Source of the DNA: Ancylostoma caninum
Lineage: Eukaryota; Nematoda; Chromadorea; Rhabditida; Ancylostomatidae
NCBI GenBank assembly: GCA_037903475.1
Contig: JBAJFG010000475.1
Coordinates: forward strand, 992,001 to 1,056,000
Length of the DNA: 64,000 bases
Direction: 5' to 3'
Made by a program: the position numbers and the translations under genes. The notes under the pieces are model-generated. The model saw only the letters and a program-made list of their open reading frames with translations, searched no databases and had not been told where the DNA came from. Below are positions 25,210 to 36,535 of the stretch, piece by piece; within the stretch, counting starts at the first letter, position 1, and each line of letters opens with the position of its first letter.

Positions 25210-26413
25210 AAGAAGGACTTCATGTTTGGGCCAATTTAAAAACTGATTCTGTTTCTTTATCAATTTTCTAGAGATTTGGCAAGTGCGAAGCTTTTGCACA
25301 TGTCCCAAGTGGCTGCCCCACCCCACTTTCTAGCGTCCCGAAGGGGCGCTAGTTAAAACAAAATTTTGGAGAAAAGAGAACTATTCTGCGTCATCACACC
25401 GTAGTTCACAAATTTTTGCTTTAGCACTTTAATTACCTTATCATTCAGACTTGGTGTCGCTTTCAAAGAACTTGAGAAGATCTGTTACTTATTAATTCAG
25501 TAGCTCATTTCAAACAATACTTCATCTACGCGATCCTGATTTTTGTCAGATTACAGCTACAGCTGCAGCTTCGCCAGAAAATGGGCTGTGTTTAATGCGC
25601 TGAAATAGATTTACGAGCAAAGAGAAAATTGTGAGTGCAAATCTATCCGAAATATAAATAGCAGTAGCGGGGTTATTTTTCATGCAGACGTTGGCTTCGG
25701 GGGCGGCGTGAGCGTATAGGGACGGAACGGGACAAAACGAAAAATCAGCAGCGGTCCTATCGTAGTCGGCGTAGTCCTAGAATTCAATTGCTATCGCTTG
25801 TCTATTGCAGTCGTTCGCGATCCGCTGCTGCAGGAGCGATCCGAAATGCTGTCGTTCAGAGGCTTAGTTAGCCTCTTAGACGCAAATATCTCTGGCAATA
25901 AGGCGCAGTCATGTGTTCCCAGTCAAACAACACATCAGTTAATCTTCTGCTAGCGCTGAGTTGTTTTTTCCTAGCTAAGAAATGCCATCGGCAAACACTG
26001 TGCTGAAGACAAGCCCCGTATTCGTACAAGCTATTACTCGACTCGAGACATCAAAAGTTTCCCACTGAATACGTGGACCCTCCTTTCCTATTTCCTTTCT
26101 TTTATATTACTTCTTGCTTAGTTAAGGATCTTGCATATGCATGACTAAACCTCACCTTCCGCCTTCTTATTTATGACCACCTATCGCTCATTCAGTAGGT
26201 GTTTTTGTGCTTCCTACTCTTCCTGCTCAGGAAGTGAAGGAACGCAAGGGTCCATGTTTGTATGTATTATTCATACATACCCTAAAATTGCATGGAAACA
26301 TCATGCGAGCCGAAATGAGGTCAAAATGTTTTGTGCACGGGGATCACCATGACATTTGCACGAAAATAGCCACGTTTTGAGATATTTCATCCTAGTGCAA
26401 TGCAGAAATATAC
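25210..26413. other. no supported gene
   Basis: No splice-supported open frame and no repeat structure was recognised. Confidence 0.35.
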
Positions 26414-26421
26414 GTATGTAG

Positions 26422-26693
26422 CAGTGGTGGACGCAGGGGCGGGGGGGGCGCCCCCCGCCCTCCGAGGATGGGTCGCCAAACATTTGAAATTACTTTACGA
26501 TACAAATAAAAATCTTGTATTAGTTTACTTCTATTTGTTTATTTTCATTATTATTTGCATGTATTTTTTATTAATTATTTATCAGTACAATTAATATTTT
26601 TATCAATTTTGTTTTCCGTCTGGGTCCCCAAAACGGCGGAGACCCCACATTTTTCCCCAACCCCCCCCCCTCCACTTTCTGCGTCCGCCACTG
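26422..26693. mobile_element. hAT-like MITE with 8-bp target duplication
   Basis: The 272-bp element has inverted ends CAGTGGTGGACGCAG and CAGTGGCGGACGCAG (right end reversed), the CAGTGGCGGA type common in hAT transposons. Flanks are GTATGTAG on the left and TTATGTAG on the right, matching at 7 of 8 positions, which fits the 8-bp hAT duplication. The interior is G/C-homopolymer blocks around an AT-rich core. There is no coding capacity. Confidence 0.85.
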
Positions 26694-27741
26694 TTATGTA
26701 GTGAAGTTGCCATGACTCCAGTGTTATCTTGCGCGCTGCAACATTTTTTTTTCTCATAATCAGCACTCTGATTGTCTGCGTGTCCGCACTTTCCGGTGGT
26801 AACATTTTTCAGATTATCAACACTTTGCTATGACAAAGGCTACGTGTTCTGGATCACTATTGTCTCGGGTTCTGACGTCATGAAAACCCAAGTTTTCTCT
26901 TACGACCATCAGATTTTTTTCTCTAACATTCATCACATTTTTACCATGCTCTTCAAATATTCTCCACCAATCAAATTCCATGATTACCCTACGGTTACGA
27001 CGGATTACTCATGCAACATTGGTTATCTTATGGTTGCATCGGGTCCGTGATGCATTTTTCGCTGCTTCAGGTAGTCGTGTATGCTTCGTGTAACAACGTG
27101 ACATTTGAAAAAGTGAGCTCAAATTGAATCCTTCTTTTCACAATAAAGGGTCCTCTTTTCGTGAATAGATTTTTGGACACTTCAGGAATGATCTTGTTTG
27201 GGCATTTCAGGAATGATCTTGAAGTTTTCAATTATCTAGAGTGGAGAGGTTAATCGAGAAGAATCTTGTAGATTTCACTATTTCTTCCGGTGCTAATGAG
27301 GATTGAAAGCGATCACTCCGACAAAAAGAATGTACCCTTCTATTTCTTTGAAAACCACAGTATGCTTCTGAAGTATTTGAGCAGTTAAAACATTCCAGGG
27401 AATACTGCTGAATCCTGCAAAGAATACTTTATCGTTGTTGCAGCCCTAGTGAATGTTTCTGACTTGTCATCTAGTGACTGTTCAATAATGCGTTGGCGGT
27501 TTCCACTTGATCTCCTTTGGGCAACGGCAGAGAAATAAGGAAAGTGGAGGGGATTTGTGGAATTCTGAATGGGGAAAATAAGCAGAATTTGGGAAAGTCA
27601 ACAAAAACTAGAATTTATGCGAAATTCCTTTATCTTATTTAGAATTTGCGCAGGATTTAACCAGGCTCCGCCAGTTCTTTTCTCAAGATACACTATTCAT
27701 TTCTGAAATATGTTGTTCTCTGAAAATTATGCTTGCCGCAT

Positions 27742-27955
27742 AGCGGACGTAGGGGGTTGCCGCGCTTACTTCATAAAATAAATAAAAACTTTGCATAAAT
27801 TTTTTCTCAATTGTTTATTTTGTCACAATTTTTGGACTAACTAGATAATGGTATTTTTACTGATTTCATTTCCCGTTCGGGTTCCCAAAGTAACGGAGAC
27901 TTCCTTTTCACACGCATCCCCCTCCCCCTCCTCCCGCCCACCTTCTGTGAGAACC
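27742..27955. mobile_element. hAT-like MITE copy
   Basis: Begins GCGGACGTAGGGGG, then an AATAAAAACTTTG / TTTATTTTGTCACAATT core, then CGGGTTCCCAAAGTAACGG and a C-rich block. Same order of blocks as the 26.4-kb copy. The distal right end is eroded. Confidence 0.6.
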
Positions 27956-28535
27956 CTTCAGTTTCGGGTGAACTGAAAAACTTATAGACACGTTCTTTCT
28001 GACTCGACGGACATGACCCAATCCTGAGTGCATGGCAACTGCTGTGACCATTAGCCAGGCTGGAAGCATGTGCTGATCCCTTTCTAATGCAAAGCATTAG
28101 ACAAAAAAACGAGAGTGCAACGGGTTTCTGACAGCTTGTTACGACGCCTTGCATGGCCTTCAGTACCGACATGCTGATGAGAAATTCTGTCGACCTGCAA
28201 GATGTTGAAGGACGGCGGAACTGATGCGCAAAAAACAAGAACGCACCAAAGACCGTGTTCCCAATCATTCTGCAATTGCGTTTATTTTCGGTCAGAACTT
28301 CACAATGTGCCACTCCTCATTTTTATGTTATGCTTCTTTTCACGACGGGCTCATTATATTCCATGTATAAGTGGTTTGTGTGTAAATGTGGATGAGGACT
28401 GGATTTCCGTGGATGGAAAACAAAAAAGGGTGTATGTATGAGGAGAACTGGAGCAACAAACCGCAGGCTGGGTTGAACTAATATGGAGATGACAGTATTT
28501 GGGATTTTTTTCTTTTTGCTGATTATCGAACAGTT

Positions 28536-28738
28536 ACCACCCGCGCGCGTCAGGCCCCGCTGAGACAGTGTATTGAAAGCGTTTGCTCACCGTCTCTTCC
28601 TAGGAAGTACAGGTCACCTTTGACCGAATATGCCTAATAAGGTGCTTGAATGAGTTAGTGCTCCTTCTGAAGCATGTTCGACTGTTTCTTTCCAAGTTCA
28701 AAAAGACGAAACGGCCTGACGCAACGCGTGCGGGTGGT
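28536..28738. mobile_element. short MITE, copy 2 of family at 5.4 kb
   Basis: Terminal inverted repeats ACCACCCGCGCGCGTCAGGCC and, reversed, ACCACCCGCACGCGTTGCGT bound a ~203-bp unit. The interior shares the AAGTTCAAAAA-GACG-AACGGCC block with the copy at 5.4 kb. It is non-coding and the superfamily is unknown. Confidence 0.7.
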
Positions 28739-29741
28739 GAGTGTCCGAAGACCGCTTGCTTTCATTGATTTGAGCTTATTTGACAATGTACGGTCGTCTA
28801 AATCTCGTTCAAAACAACGTTTTGTGGGTTCATAATTCAACTGACGCGTCAATGCGCCACGTGGAGCTCATCCCTAATATTGTCTTCTGCCCGGCAGTGA
28901 ACTGACTTTAGATAAATGGACTTTACCATGGATTCTCCACTAATACTCTGTCGTTTTTCTTCTTTTTTTTTTCTCCATTTGCTCTCGCCCGGCTAATGCA
29001 GTTATTTTGGTCGCGGATAATTTTTTTTGGAAAAGTAGTAATCAGTTTGATTTTTTTCCAAATGTGAACCTTTAGCACACATCATACCGCATTATCGATA
29101 GGAAACGGCAACAATGATACGATAGCGTGCGCGGATGCGCAGACAGTAAGAGTGGTGTGGGGCTTGCTAGCAGGTTCAGACCAGCTTGCTAGAAAGTCCA
29201 GATCTACACATCTACTCTAGCATCGTTTGAAAAAGAAACATTGGATGTTTTAGGAGACTGTGTACTTCAGAATGCACCTAATGGTCTAAACTAAGGGGAT
29301 AGATTTATCTGGAAATTTACATATCGTCACAGTAGAGTGGGGAAGGAGATCTGCAGTTCTAAGAGCTAGAAACTCAGGAAGAGCAGGGAGTCGAGCCCTC
29401 CTCCCGCTGAATTCTTAAAATTACATTATAAAATAAACTAGACGGCATACCCGGCTTCGCTCGGGTGTTTTACAGCCCCGGCCCTCTCACACTGAGGAGG
29501 ACAATTGATATTGCTGATAAAATCATTGCAAGTACCCGTAATTTTGGTGGTGTGCACATTAGCCATGCCCAAGTATCCCTTCCCCCAAGTAATCCCGTAA
29601 GCGAAAATGAAGTTATTTCGATGGGAAATTCGTGGAAAACAGTTGCCATATTCGTACTTAGGTGTTTAGCTCTGTTCTTGTTTAGTTCAATTGATCCAGT
29701 AAGCACATTTTGCCCCTTTTCAGAAGCAGGAAAAGAACAGA

Positions 29742-30362
29742 AGACATTATTGAATCGATATATTCATGCAAAACAATTGTCGTATTTGTGTTCGGCATGC
29801 TGAAAAATTCCTGTAGACACGTCTCCATCGACCCATGGGCGAAAACAGCAAAAAGTCAATAAAACCGATAAATCAATAATTCGTGCAGAATGGTCGTCAT
29901 ATTCGTGATCAGCATGTTGACGAACCCCAGTAGACATGTGTCTACCGCCCCAGGGGAAGAACAGCAAAAAATCAATAAAGTCGATAAATCGATATTTCTG
30001 TGCAAAACGGTTATCATATTCGTGTTCAGCGCATTGAGAAACCCCAGTTGGCAAGTCCTCTCGACCTCTGGAGAAAATCTGTAAAAAATCAATAAAATCG
30101 ATAAATCGATATTTTCGTGCAGAACGGTTATCATGTTCGTGTTCAGGGCATCAAGAAACCCCAGTAGGCATATCCTCATCGACCCCTGGGGAAAATCAGC
30201 GAAAAATCAATAAAATCGATAACTCGATAATTTCTTGCATAACGGTTGTCGTATTCGTGTTCAACGTATTGAGATATCCCAGTGTACCTGTCCCCACCGA
30301 CCCTTGAGCAAAATTGGCGAAAAATCAATAAAATCGATGCAATCGATAAATCAATCGATAAT
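29742..30362. repeat. ~117-bp tandem repeat, five to six units
   Basis: Each unit contains CATATTCGTGTTCAGC, then a GAAACCCCAGTAG-type block, CGACCCCTGGGG and AATCAATAAAATCGATAAA. The last block recurs near 29,856, 29,972, 30,091, 30,207 and 30,320, a spacing of 113-119 bp. Units differ by point changes. The final unit has an extra CGATGCAATCGATAAATC expansion. Confidence 0.85.
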
Positions 30363-30460
30363 GCCTGGCGCGAAGTAGCCTAAAACCTCCGCCGGCGCAT
30401 AAGGTATAAGCGTGCAAAGTTTGGTCCCGATCGGTTAACCCTCCGCAATTTCTATAAGGA

Positions 30461-30464
<4 letters not shown>

Positions 30465-30500
<36 letters not shown>

Positions 30501-30505
30501 ACGCA
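30465..30505. repeat. (CA)n microsatellite
   Basis: About sixteen CA dinucleotides with a few interruptions, forming the tail of the preceding element. Confidence 0.9.
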
Positions 30506-30526
30506 CAGACATTCTACTTTATATAT

Positions 30527-30722
30527 ACAGATAAAAATCTTGTTTAGGTTTATTTTTGATCGTTTATTTCAACTACTAATTTTGAAAATTTTTTATCAAT
30601 TACTCAATCTTTAAATTAAACATTTTATTATTTTTATTTCCTTCCAGATTCCAAAAGCGGCGAAGACCACATTCTTCCCCCCCCCCTCCCCTGAACGTCT
30701 ATCTTAGGGTCCGCCACTTTTA
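30527..30722. mobile_element. hAT-like MITE copy, left end lost
   Basis: Begins in the core (AAAAATCTTGTTTAGGTTTA) directly after the CA tail. It continues through an AT-rich core, AGATTCCAAAAGCGGCGAAG, a poly-C block and the right end GGTCCGCCACTTTTATG. The abrupt junction with the CA repeat suggests the left terminus was lost or the neighbour inserted into it. Confidence 0.65.
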
Positions 30723-31473
30723 TGGTCCCGTCTCATACACTGCACCGGTTTAATTTTTGTTCCTTTAGACCCATAAACATCTTCATGTTTCCATGGCCTT
30801 GAAGTTTATTCCTCAATAGTACAATATTTCCGTTGAGCTCAGAGTTCAAAGATCAGTGATCCAAAGCGTTTTAATTTCCTGCATGAGATCCGTGACCAGC
30901 GAAACTTACTGAGCAGATGTGCAAATGTTAGTCTATCCATTCTGCTGATGCTGATGTGATTTAACCGCCTCTGCATTCGTCTTATGGTGTTTCTTTCTAT
31001 TCGATTTCCTAACGATCTCCTTGTTTTTTACAGGAGATCGTTGCTGTAGTTCTTCAATGCCTGGCCTCTCGATTTGCACTATACATACAATTGATATTGT
31101 ACAAATTTGTGTCTCATAGATACATTGTCTCTCTCTGCTTGCCTTTAATCTAATCACATTTGTTCCACAGCAAATGTGACCATGTATCCTCCCTTTTGCT
31201 CCTGCCTCCGCTCGCATGTAGTCGCAGTAGAGGGGGGGAGGGGGAGGGATGGGATTGATGGATAGTAATCCTTGTTTGAAAAAAAAAACGCTGTGTTCTG
31301 TTTGCAACGAAAAAGGATTCAAAAGCGATAATAAAGCATACAAATAGAAAAACTAATGCAGAATTTCATCTTTTTACTTTCTGAATTAATTTTGAAGAGT
31401 TAATCCGCCCCTCTTTGATGCCACCAGTACTTCCGGGGAGCAACTGGATCAACTTCGTAAATTATACGCACAT

Positions 31474-31800
31474 TAGTGGCGAACGCAGGGGAGGGGAGGG
31501 GGAAGGTGGTGCCCCCACTCCCTCCCCCCCCCCCCCTGAGAATGGATCTCCGAATTTTTCGAAGTAGTTTATGAAATAGATTGAAATTCTGTAATAATTT
31601 TGTATAGGCTTATTTTTGATCGGTAGAAATTTTGTATAAGCCTATTTTTGGTAGTTTGTTTTCACCATTATTTCCTAACTATTTATTATTAATTATTTTT
31701 TCATCAAAATTAATATTATTAGTATTTCCATTCTTCCATTCGGGTACTTGAAGTGGTGCAATGGCCACTTTTCTATACGCCGTCCCTTGCCCACTGACTT
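31474..31800. mobile_element. hAT-like MITE copy with internal duplication
   Basis: Left end TTAGTGGCGAACGCAGGGG resembles CAGTGGCGGACGCAG. The core contains a direct duplication of TTTTGTATAGGCTTATTTTTG (near 31,598 and 31,632 in slightly different form) absent from other copies. The right end is eroded. Confidence 0.6.
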
Positions 31801-33230
31801 GCCTCTCCAACATCCGGTTCTGTAAGATATAATCCCTCATTCACCTATTTTCTGCAAAACAATTCCGTCCTGAAACAGTGAGGATCCCGGAACTTCCCTG
31901 GCAACATGCACGATTTCCACCACTAAGGAGTGCTGAATAATTTGTTGCTGACAATGTCTGATTCATGGGAGTTGGGTGAGGCGGTTGACACGCACATCTT
32001 CCACTCGTCCATCATTTCTGTGCTCTTTTTCTACAGTGGTCGTTGCGCCGTGTCCGTTTAAGGCCTTGGAATGGCTGAAAAACATCTTTCCAATCTCATA
32101 GATTTCCTGCATTAAGCCAACACTTCTCTTTTCAATTCCATTGAATTCTCGCCCATCGTGTTCAATAGCCCAACCCATTCTTCAACACTAGAAACACCTC
32201 TCTGCATCCCCTGCATCGTTGCAGTGTTTCTCACTGGAACTTGACTTGAGTGGACGTGATCTTCTAACCTTAAAGACTTCTCTAAAACAAATAATCAACT
32301 TACTTCTGTTGATTTTTGCCCATTTTGTTTGTTGATAGGAGCCTTTTTCTCTCTGAAATGCCTCAAGAAGATTGATAAAATCTGGCTTGAGGCTAAATGA
32401 ACCCCATTTGTTCCAATCTTCTCATGTACCTTGGATTCCCCCCCCCCCTTCCGCTTTTCATGTACCAGTTCGAAGATCGAGTAATCATTTGTGTTCTGCT
32501 TAATCGCCGTTTTTGTAGAGATTGATTAGGTTTATAGAAATTGATTAGGATGACGCTATGCTTCGTAATTCACATTCTACAAGGGTGGAACTGAGCTGAT
32601 TTCTTTGGAAATATCAGGAAGTTTTCGTGATTGCCTAACACAATTCGGGTTTACGTTCGTAAAGATTTCTCATCCAGCTAAAACTTTTTGTTCCATCCCC
32701 ATAAATTTCTTAAGACGCAGTGTACTGCGAAATAAAACCGAAGGCAAGAACCGTAATCGATCCAACCTCAGTCTCATATGGGGTAGGCTCACAATTTTTA
32801 GCCTCCGTATGAAATTTTAAGTGTTTGTCGTGCCTAGCCTGGGCGTCGATGGTAGCACCCAAGCCAGACACGGCAAAAGAGAGTTTTACCTGAACCCACA
32901 AGGCTACTGGAGGGTAGTACCGCAGCGCACAGAAGCAGTGCGCTCGCAAGCCAGCGGGCATAGTGTTAGAGGCCTATACCCTAGCGGCAAGCGGGCGCGG
33001 GCATAGACTTAGCGAACTTAGCATAGACTACCTGAAACCCTGACCGAGATGATGCTAGAGCCTAGCGCATAACTAGTGTCTATCAACCGTATATTACCAG
33101 ATATAGATGATCTTCATATTATCCTTCTTCTTCACACCATTACACCAAGTAAAAAGCCACCTTCAGATTCCCCATCAAATATACATCAATACAATATACA
33201 TGAATACAATATAGATACTAAACCACAAGA
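31801..33230. other. no supported gene
   Basis: The 32,820-33,060 part is GC-richer than its surroundings, with repeated TAGC/TAGAC text and no coding frame I can assign. Nothing else was recognised. Confidence 0.35.
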
Positions 33231-33234
33231 TGGA

Positions 33235-33772
33235 ATTGGGTCAAGTTATAAACCGGCCTGTTGGACACGCGCGGCGACTGGCAGAAACGTGACAGCGGCT
33301 CGAGATGATCTTCTGGAGCGTTGACTTGGCGATCGAGGCATAGATCATCATCGAACGGCAGGACGGCGACCAGCATCTTCGTTGGAACCATGGGCCATTG
33401 CGGCTGAGTGAAGTCGATTGAGCGAGTGGACGAACGCGAATGCGAATGAACCCATGAGAGCGCGAGGGCGCCTTTCATAGTGCTGCCGCGTGGGAACGGT
33501 ACTCGAGGGCACGCGCGGTCTTGAGAAAGTACCGTATCCCGTGGGAGCGCCGATGGAAATGGCGCGCTTACGCCATGCGAGTGTGTTTGAACCGGTGTAG
33601 GACGTCGGTTCACACTGCAGGCGGATTCGGACCAGGATGTTGCCGTCGGTCGAAGGAGTTCTCGAAGGGAAGTCGTGCGAGAGTCACGACACTGTTCTCG
33701 CTTTGAGTTGGTGGTCAAGACGTACGCGGCGACGCGACCGCGCCGCACGGTTATGCGTCTCAAGTTCAGCAT
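33235..33772 (-). other. GC-rich block with an unassigned 184-codon open frame
   Basis: This ~540-bp block is clearly GC-richer than its surroundings and is open on the minus strand for 184 codons. The translation is rich in Arg, Ser and Pro and shows no motif I recognise. It could be part of a foreign or repeated element, or an unusual exon. No paired splice sites were found. I do not assign a function. Confidence 0.3.
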
Positions 33773-35531
33773 GATCCTTCAAATCGAAGCTTTGAATGAT
33801 ATCGATGGCCACCTCCTCAGAGTCTGTTGGCTGCCGTAGACTTTGCATGAGTCGACAAATCACAGCTCAGCAGCATACCTCTTGTCACGCAGCCCTCGCT
33901 TTGCCACAATTTTGCAGCGCATCCCGTAGCTTGCCGCATTTTGTATCGCGCGTCTCTCGCGACGTCCCTCAAAATAAGAAACGATCAGATTTCACAATTT
34001 AACATGAAATTTATAGCAAATTGCTTATAGGTAGGTTAAGCTGCCATATACGGTCTCTGAGATCTATTCGGACTTTCGATATACTCTACATTAACAAATT
34101 TATAGGGGTGAGACGAAAAGAGCGCAACCTTGCGGGCCGAGTACGATTTTCTTGAAGAATTTAGCGAGGGTATTGTATGTGTATGTGTTGTTACTTCTGA
34201 ATCACTGTAGAGCTTTTGCGCATAATTACATGGAGAAAGTGGAAATCCATTAAATTACAGACCACAAACTACTTATCCTACTAAACTCTCAAGTTATGTG
34301 AACCTAATTGTTACGGCCTTCATAATTCCGGGATTCTTGTACTTGGAAACTTCACTAATTGAGTCACAAAAGTTACGTGATATGTATTTTCATGAAGACA
34401 CCTGCAAACTACTACCTTGTACTACTCATTTTCAAGGTTACGGTAATCGGTTAGGTTGAAGTAAGTAATATATCCATTTACAGCAATTGCGTTCCTGAGC
34501 TCCATAAATCACATAGGTTTGAATTACTTCCATACAACAAAGCTGTCGTCTATTTCATCCTTCTTTTCAATAATAGAATTTGCAACCATAGCTTCATATG
34601 TTTCGTTGTTTGAGAATTTCCCTTCTGAAATCTCTGCCTCTCTGAAGAACAGTTATTTCAAATCGTGCAAAGTGGTCGAACTGAACTTCTTGCTCACGCC
34701 ACAAATCCTTCCTCCTTTTTCGTGGTCTAACATTCTCATGAAAGCTGTTCACTGGAAAAACCTACTTTTAACATTTCAGACGAAAAATATCAGCTAATTG
34801 GCTGTCCTTTTTACTCTTCGCGGCAGCCTTAATAGGCAGTTGATGAGCAAACACAGCGATCCCGAATGGAGGCAATGAATGCGGGCAACATCGTGAAAAC
34901 CGCCAAGAAGGTAAGTCACCCTACTTTACCCAAGTGCTCAAAATTTGCTTCTGGAATTTGATTCGTAGCGAGATTCAGAGTGCTCTCTAAGAATATTACC
35001 TGGGATTTCTTCTCCCGTCTGAGCTTGACGAATTTTCTCACTTGGAACAAGCATATTCGGCACGAAAAGCTTCCTGCAGCAAATGATGACAAGGAAATCT
35101 ACTGATGCCAAATAATGCCATGCCAATTAACTATCGCACATTTATTATATAATGATTTTACTTTTATCGCTGTTTATTATTAAGCTCATTATTTTGATCT
35201 CATTTGGTTTGACTGAGTAAAAATTCCAAACTTTATAATGCGGTAGGGCAATGCAGCCTTGAAGGATAGATGAAAACGCTCGCAATGCTTTTTCTTCCTC
35301 TATCATTCGAATGGTCAGATGGATTCCTAGTTATTGTCCAAGTGAAACGAAGTTATGATTTATTCATCTCGTAGTAAAATAGCACTATATGTAGTGAATT
35401 TAAGGAAAGTTTCCGGAACAAATAGGTCCCGAATCGTGTTGTTATTCAATACTCTATTGTGTCGATATTCGATTCATTCGATTAATAACTTCGAATTCAT
35501 ACGATTGATGACGTGGAGCCGCAAAATTTCC
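33773..35531. other. no firm gene; one strong donor
   Basis: A consensus donor (AAGAAG|GTAAGTC) near 34,911 follows an ATG-containing stretch reading MEAMNAGNIVKTAKK from 34,867. It could be a first exon, but no downstream partner was found, so it is not called as a gene. Confidence 0.25.
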
Positions 35532-35833
35532 ACCCACACACATGACTGAAAACGCCAACAACACGCTGAATTACTGAGAACTCGAGCGCGTGATGCGTTT
35601 CTAAAAACATCATCAGGTATCTTTTGGGAGTCCTATTTGTTATTCTGATGAACTGTGTAGATATTCAGAGAAGACCTAAATGCAGGGGAATAAGAGAAAA
35701 CTGTTCGAAGATATCCAAATGGAACCTCTGGTTTGAAGCCTCGACTAACAAGGTGCTACAGTATGTGTACCATATTTTCCTTGGGCTTCGTGAATTTTTT
35801 CCCGCTGTTAGTTCATATATCAGGCGATGTCAA
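35532..35833. repeat. dispersed repeat, copy A
   Basis: This ~300-bp segment is closely similar to 37,928-38,246. Shared text includes ACATGACTGAAAA, CCAACAACACGCTGAATTAC, TTGTTATTCTGATGAA and ACAAGGTGCTA, in the same order and orientation. No TIRs or coding capacity were recognised. Copy A lies upstream of the first receptor exon found. Confidence 0.8.
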
Positions 35834-36249
35834 TACTTGGGACCGAATAAAATTCGAATAATTTTGTTGCTCTAATTAACAACTCGGGAAACAATTTAAA
35901 CATCCAGATGTTTGAGAATAAGAAAGTTCTCAAGCTCTTCTTCTCTCTCGCACAGCATTGCATTGGTCTTTAATGTTGGAACATCCGAATTTCCCACTTA
36001 TTTGAAATACTTGATTTTCGAGAGCAAAAATAATCGACTTCGAATAAATGGAAGATTGGAACATTAAAACAATGGGAACCAATACAGTTGTGCATGAAAG
36101 AGAACAAGAGCTTCGGGGCTTTCTCATTCTCGAACATCTTGATATTTAAATTGTTTTCTGAATTGTTAATTAGAGCAACAAAATTATTCGGTTTTTATTC
36201 GATCCCAAGTATAGAGAGCACCCCACATATAAGTAGGCTTTATCGTGGA

Positions 36250-36295
36250 AGTCTAGGCCTTAGCCATAGCCTAAGCCTTCGCATGAGCCTGAGCA
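36250..36295. repeat. degenerate telomere-like GCCTAA/GCCTTA run
   Basis: Contains GGCCTTAGCC and GCCTAAGCC among related hexamers. The nematode telomere unit is TTAGGC (GCCTAA on the other strand). It is short and diverged, so it may be coincidental. Confidence 0.35.
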
Positions 36296-36475
36296 TAAGG
36301 CTACGATCAAACTAAACTGCTGTACACTCTCTTCTTCCCGTTGCTCGGACTGCTAAAGCTCACCTTTGAGCAGTACTGTGAGGAACCACAAAGAGTTGTA
36401 AGCCGCTCATTTCATTTCCTCTGAGGAAACTGTGTAATTATTCAGGCCTTACTCTCGCAATCTGTGTCTATCCAG

Positions 36476-36535
36476 AACTACACGCTCGAAGACTGTCAGA
36501 TCGCCTATCATGCCACTACAAATTCGCTCATGCAG
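36476..36535 (+). CDS. receptor exon 1 (N-terminal extracellular)
   Basis: Twenty codons (NYTLEDCQIAYHATTNSLMQ) between acceptor TCTATCCAG and donor GTAATTTT, phase 0 at both ends. It supplies a glycosylatable Asn and a Cys before TM1. The true start codon lies further upstream and was not identified. Confidence 0.65.

Larger units (their letters stand above)
29436..30540 (+). mobile_element. retroelement-like block ending in a CA-rich tail
   Basis: Starts near CGGCATACCCGGCTTCGCTC and ends with GCAAAGTTTGGTCCCGATCG, a G-N-A-N-C-type tail text seen at the ends of many dispersed animal repeats, then a CATACATACACACA microsatellite (about 30,465-30,505). The middle is occupied by a tandem array. 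No protein motif was found. The element class (LINE 3' end, SINE or Helitron-like) is not settled. Confidence 0.5.

Noticed and set aside
24256..25239. Long open frames of 75-197 codons on both strands
   Set aside because: They follow from the 60-bp minisatellite period, divisible by three; no start context, family motif or splice sites.
26814..27050. Plus-strand frame after ATTTTTCAG ending at TGA
   Set aside because: It could be a terminal exon (about 79 codons), but no upstream exon or family resemblance was found and it adjoins a MITE.
27837..28313. 158-codon minus-strand frame
   Set aside because: It runs into a MITE copy with poly-C tracts and has no recognisable motif.
32820..33060. 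tRNA- or rRNA-like GC-rich stretch
   Set aside because: No cloverleaf arms or conserved TTCGA loop could be drawn.
34867..34911. Possible first exon reading MEAMNAGNIVKTAKK
   Set aside because: Strong donor but an upstream ATG opens an overlapping short frame and no partner exon was found.
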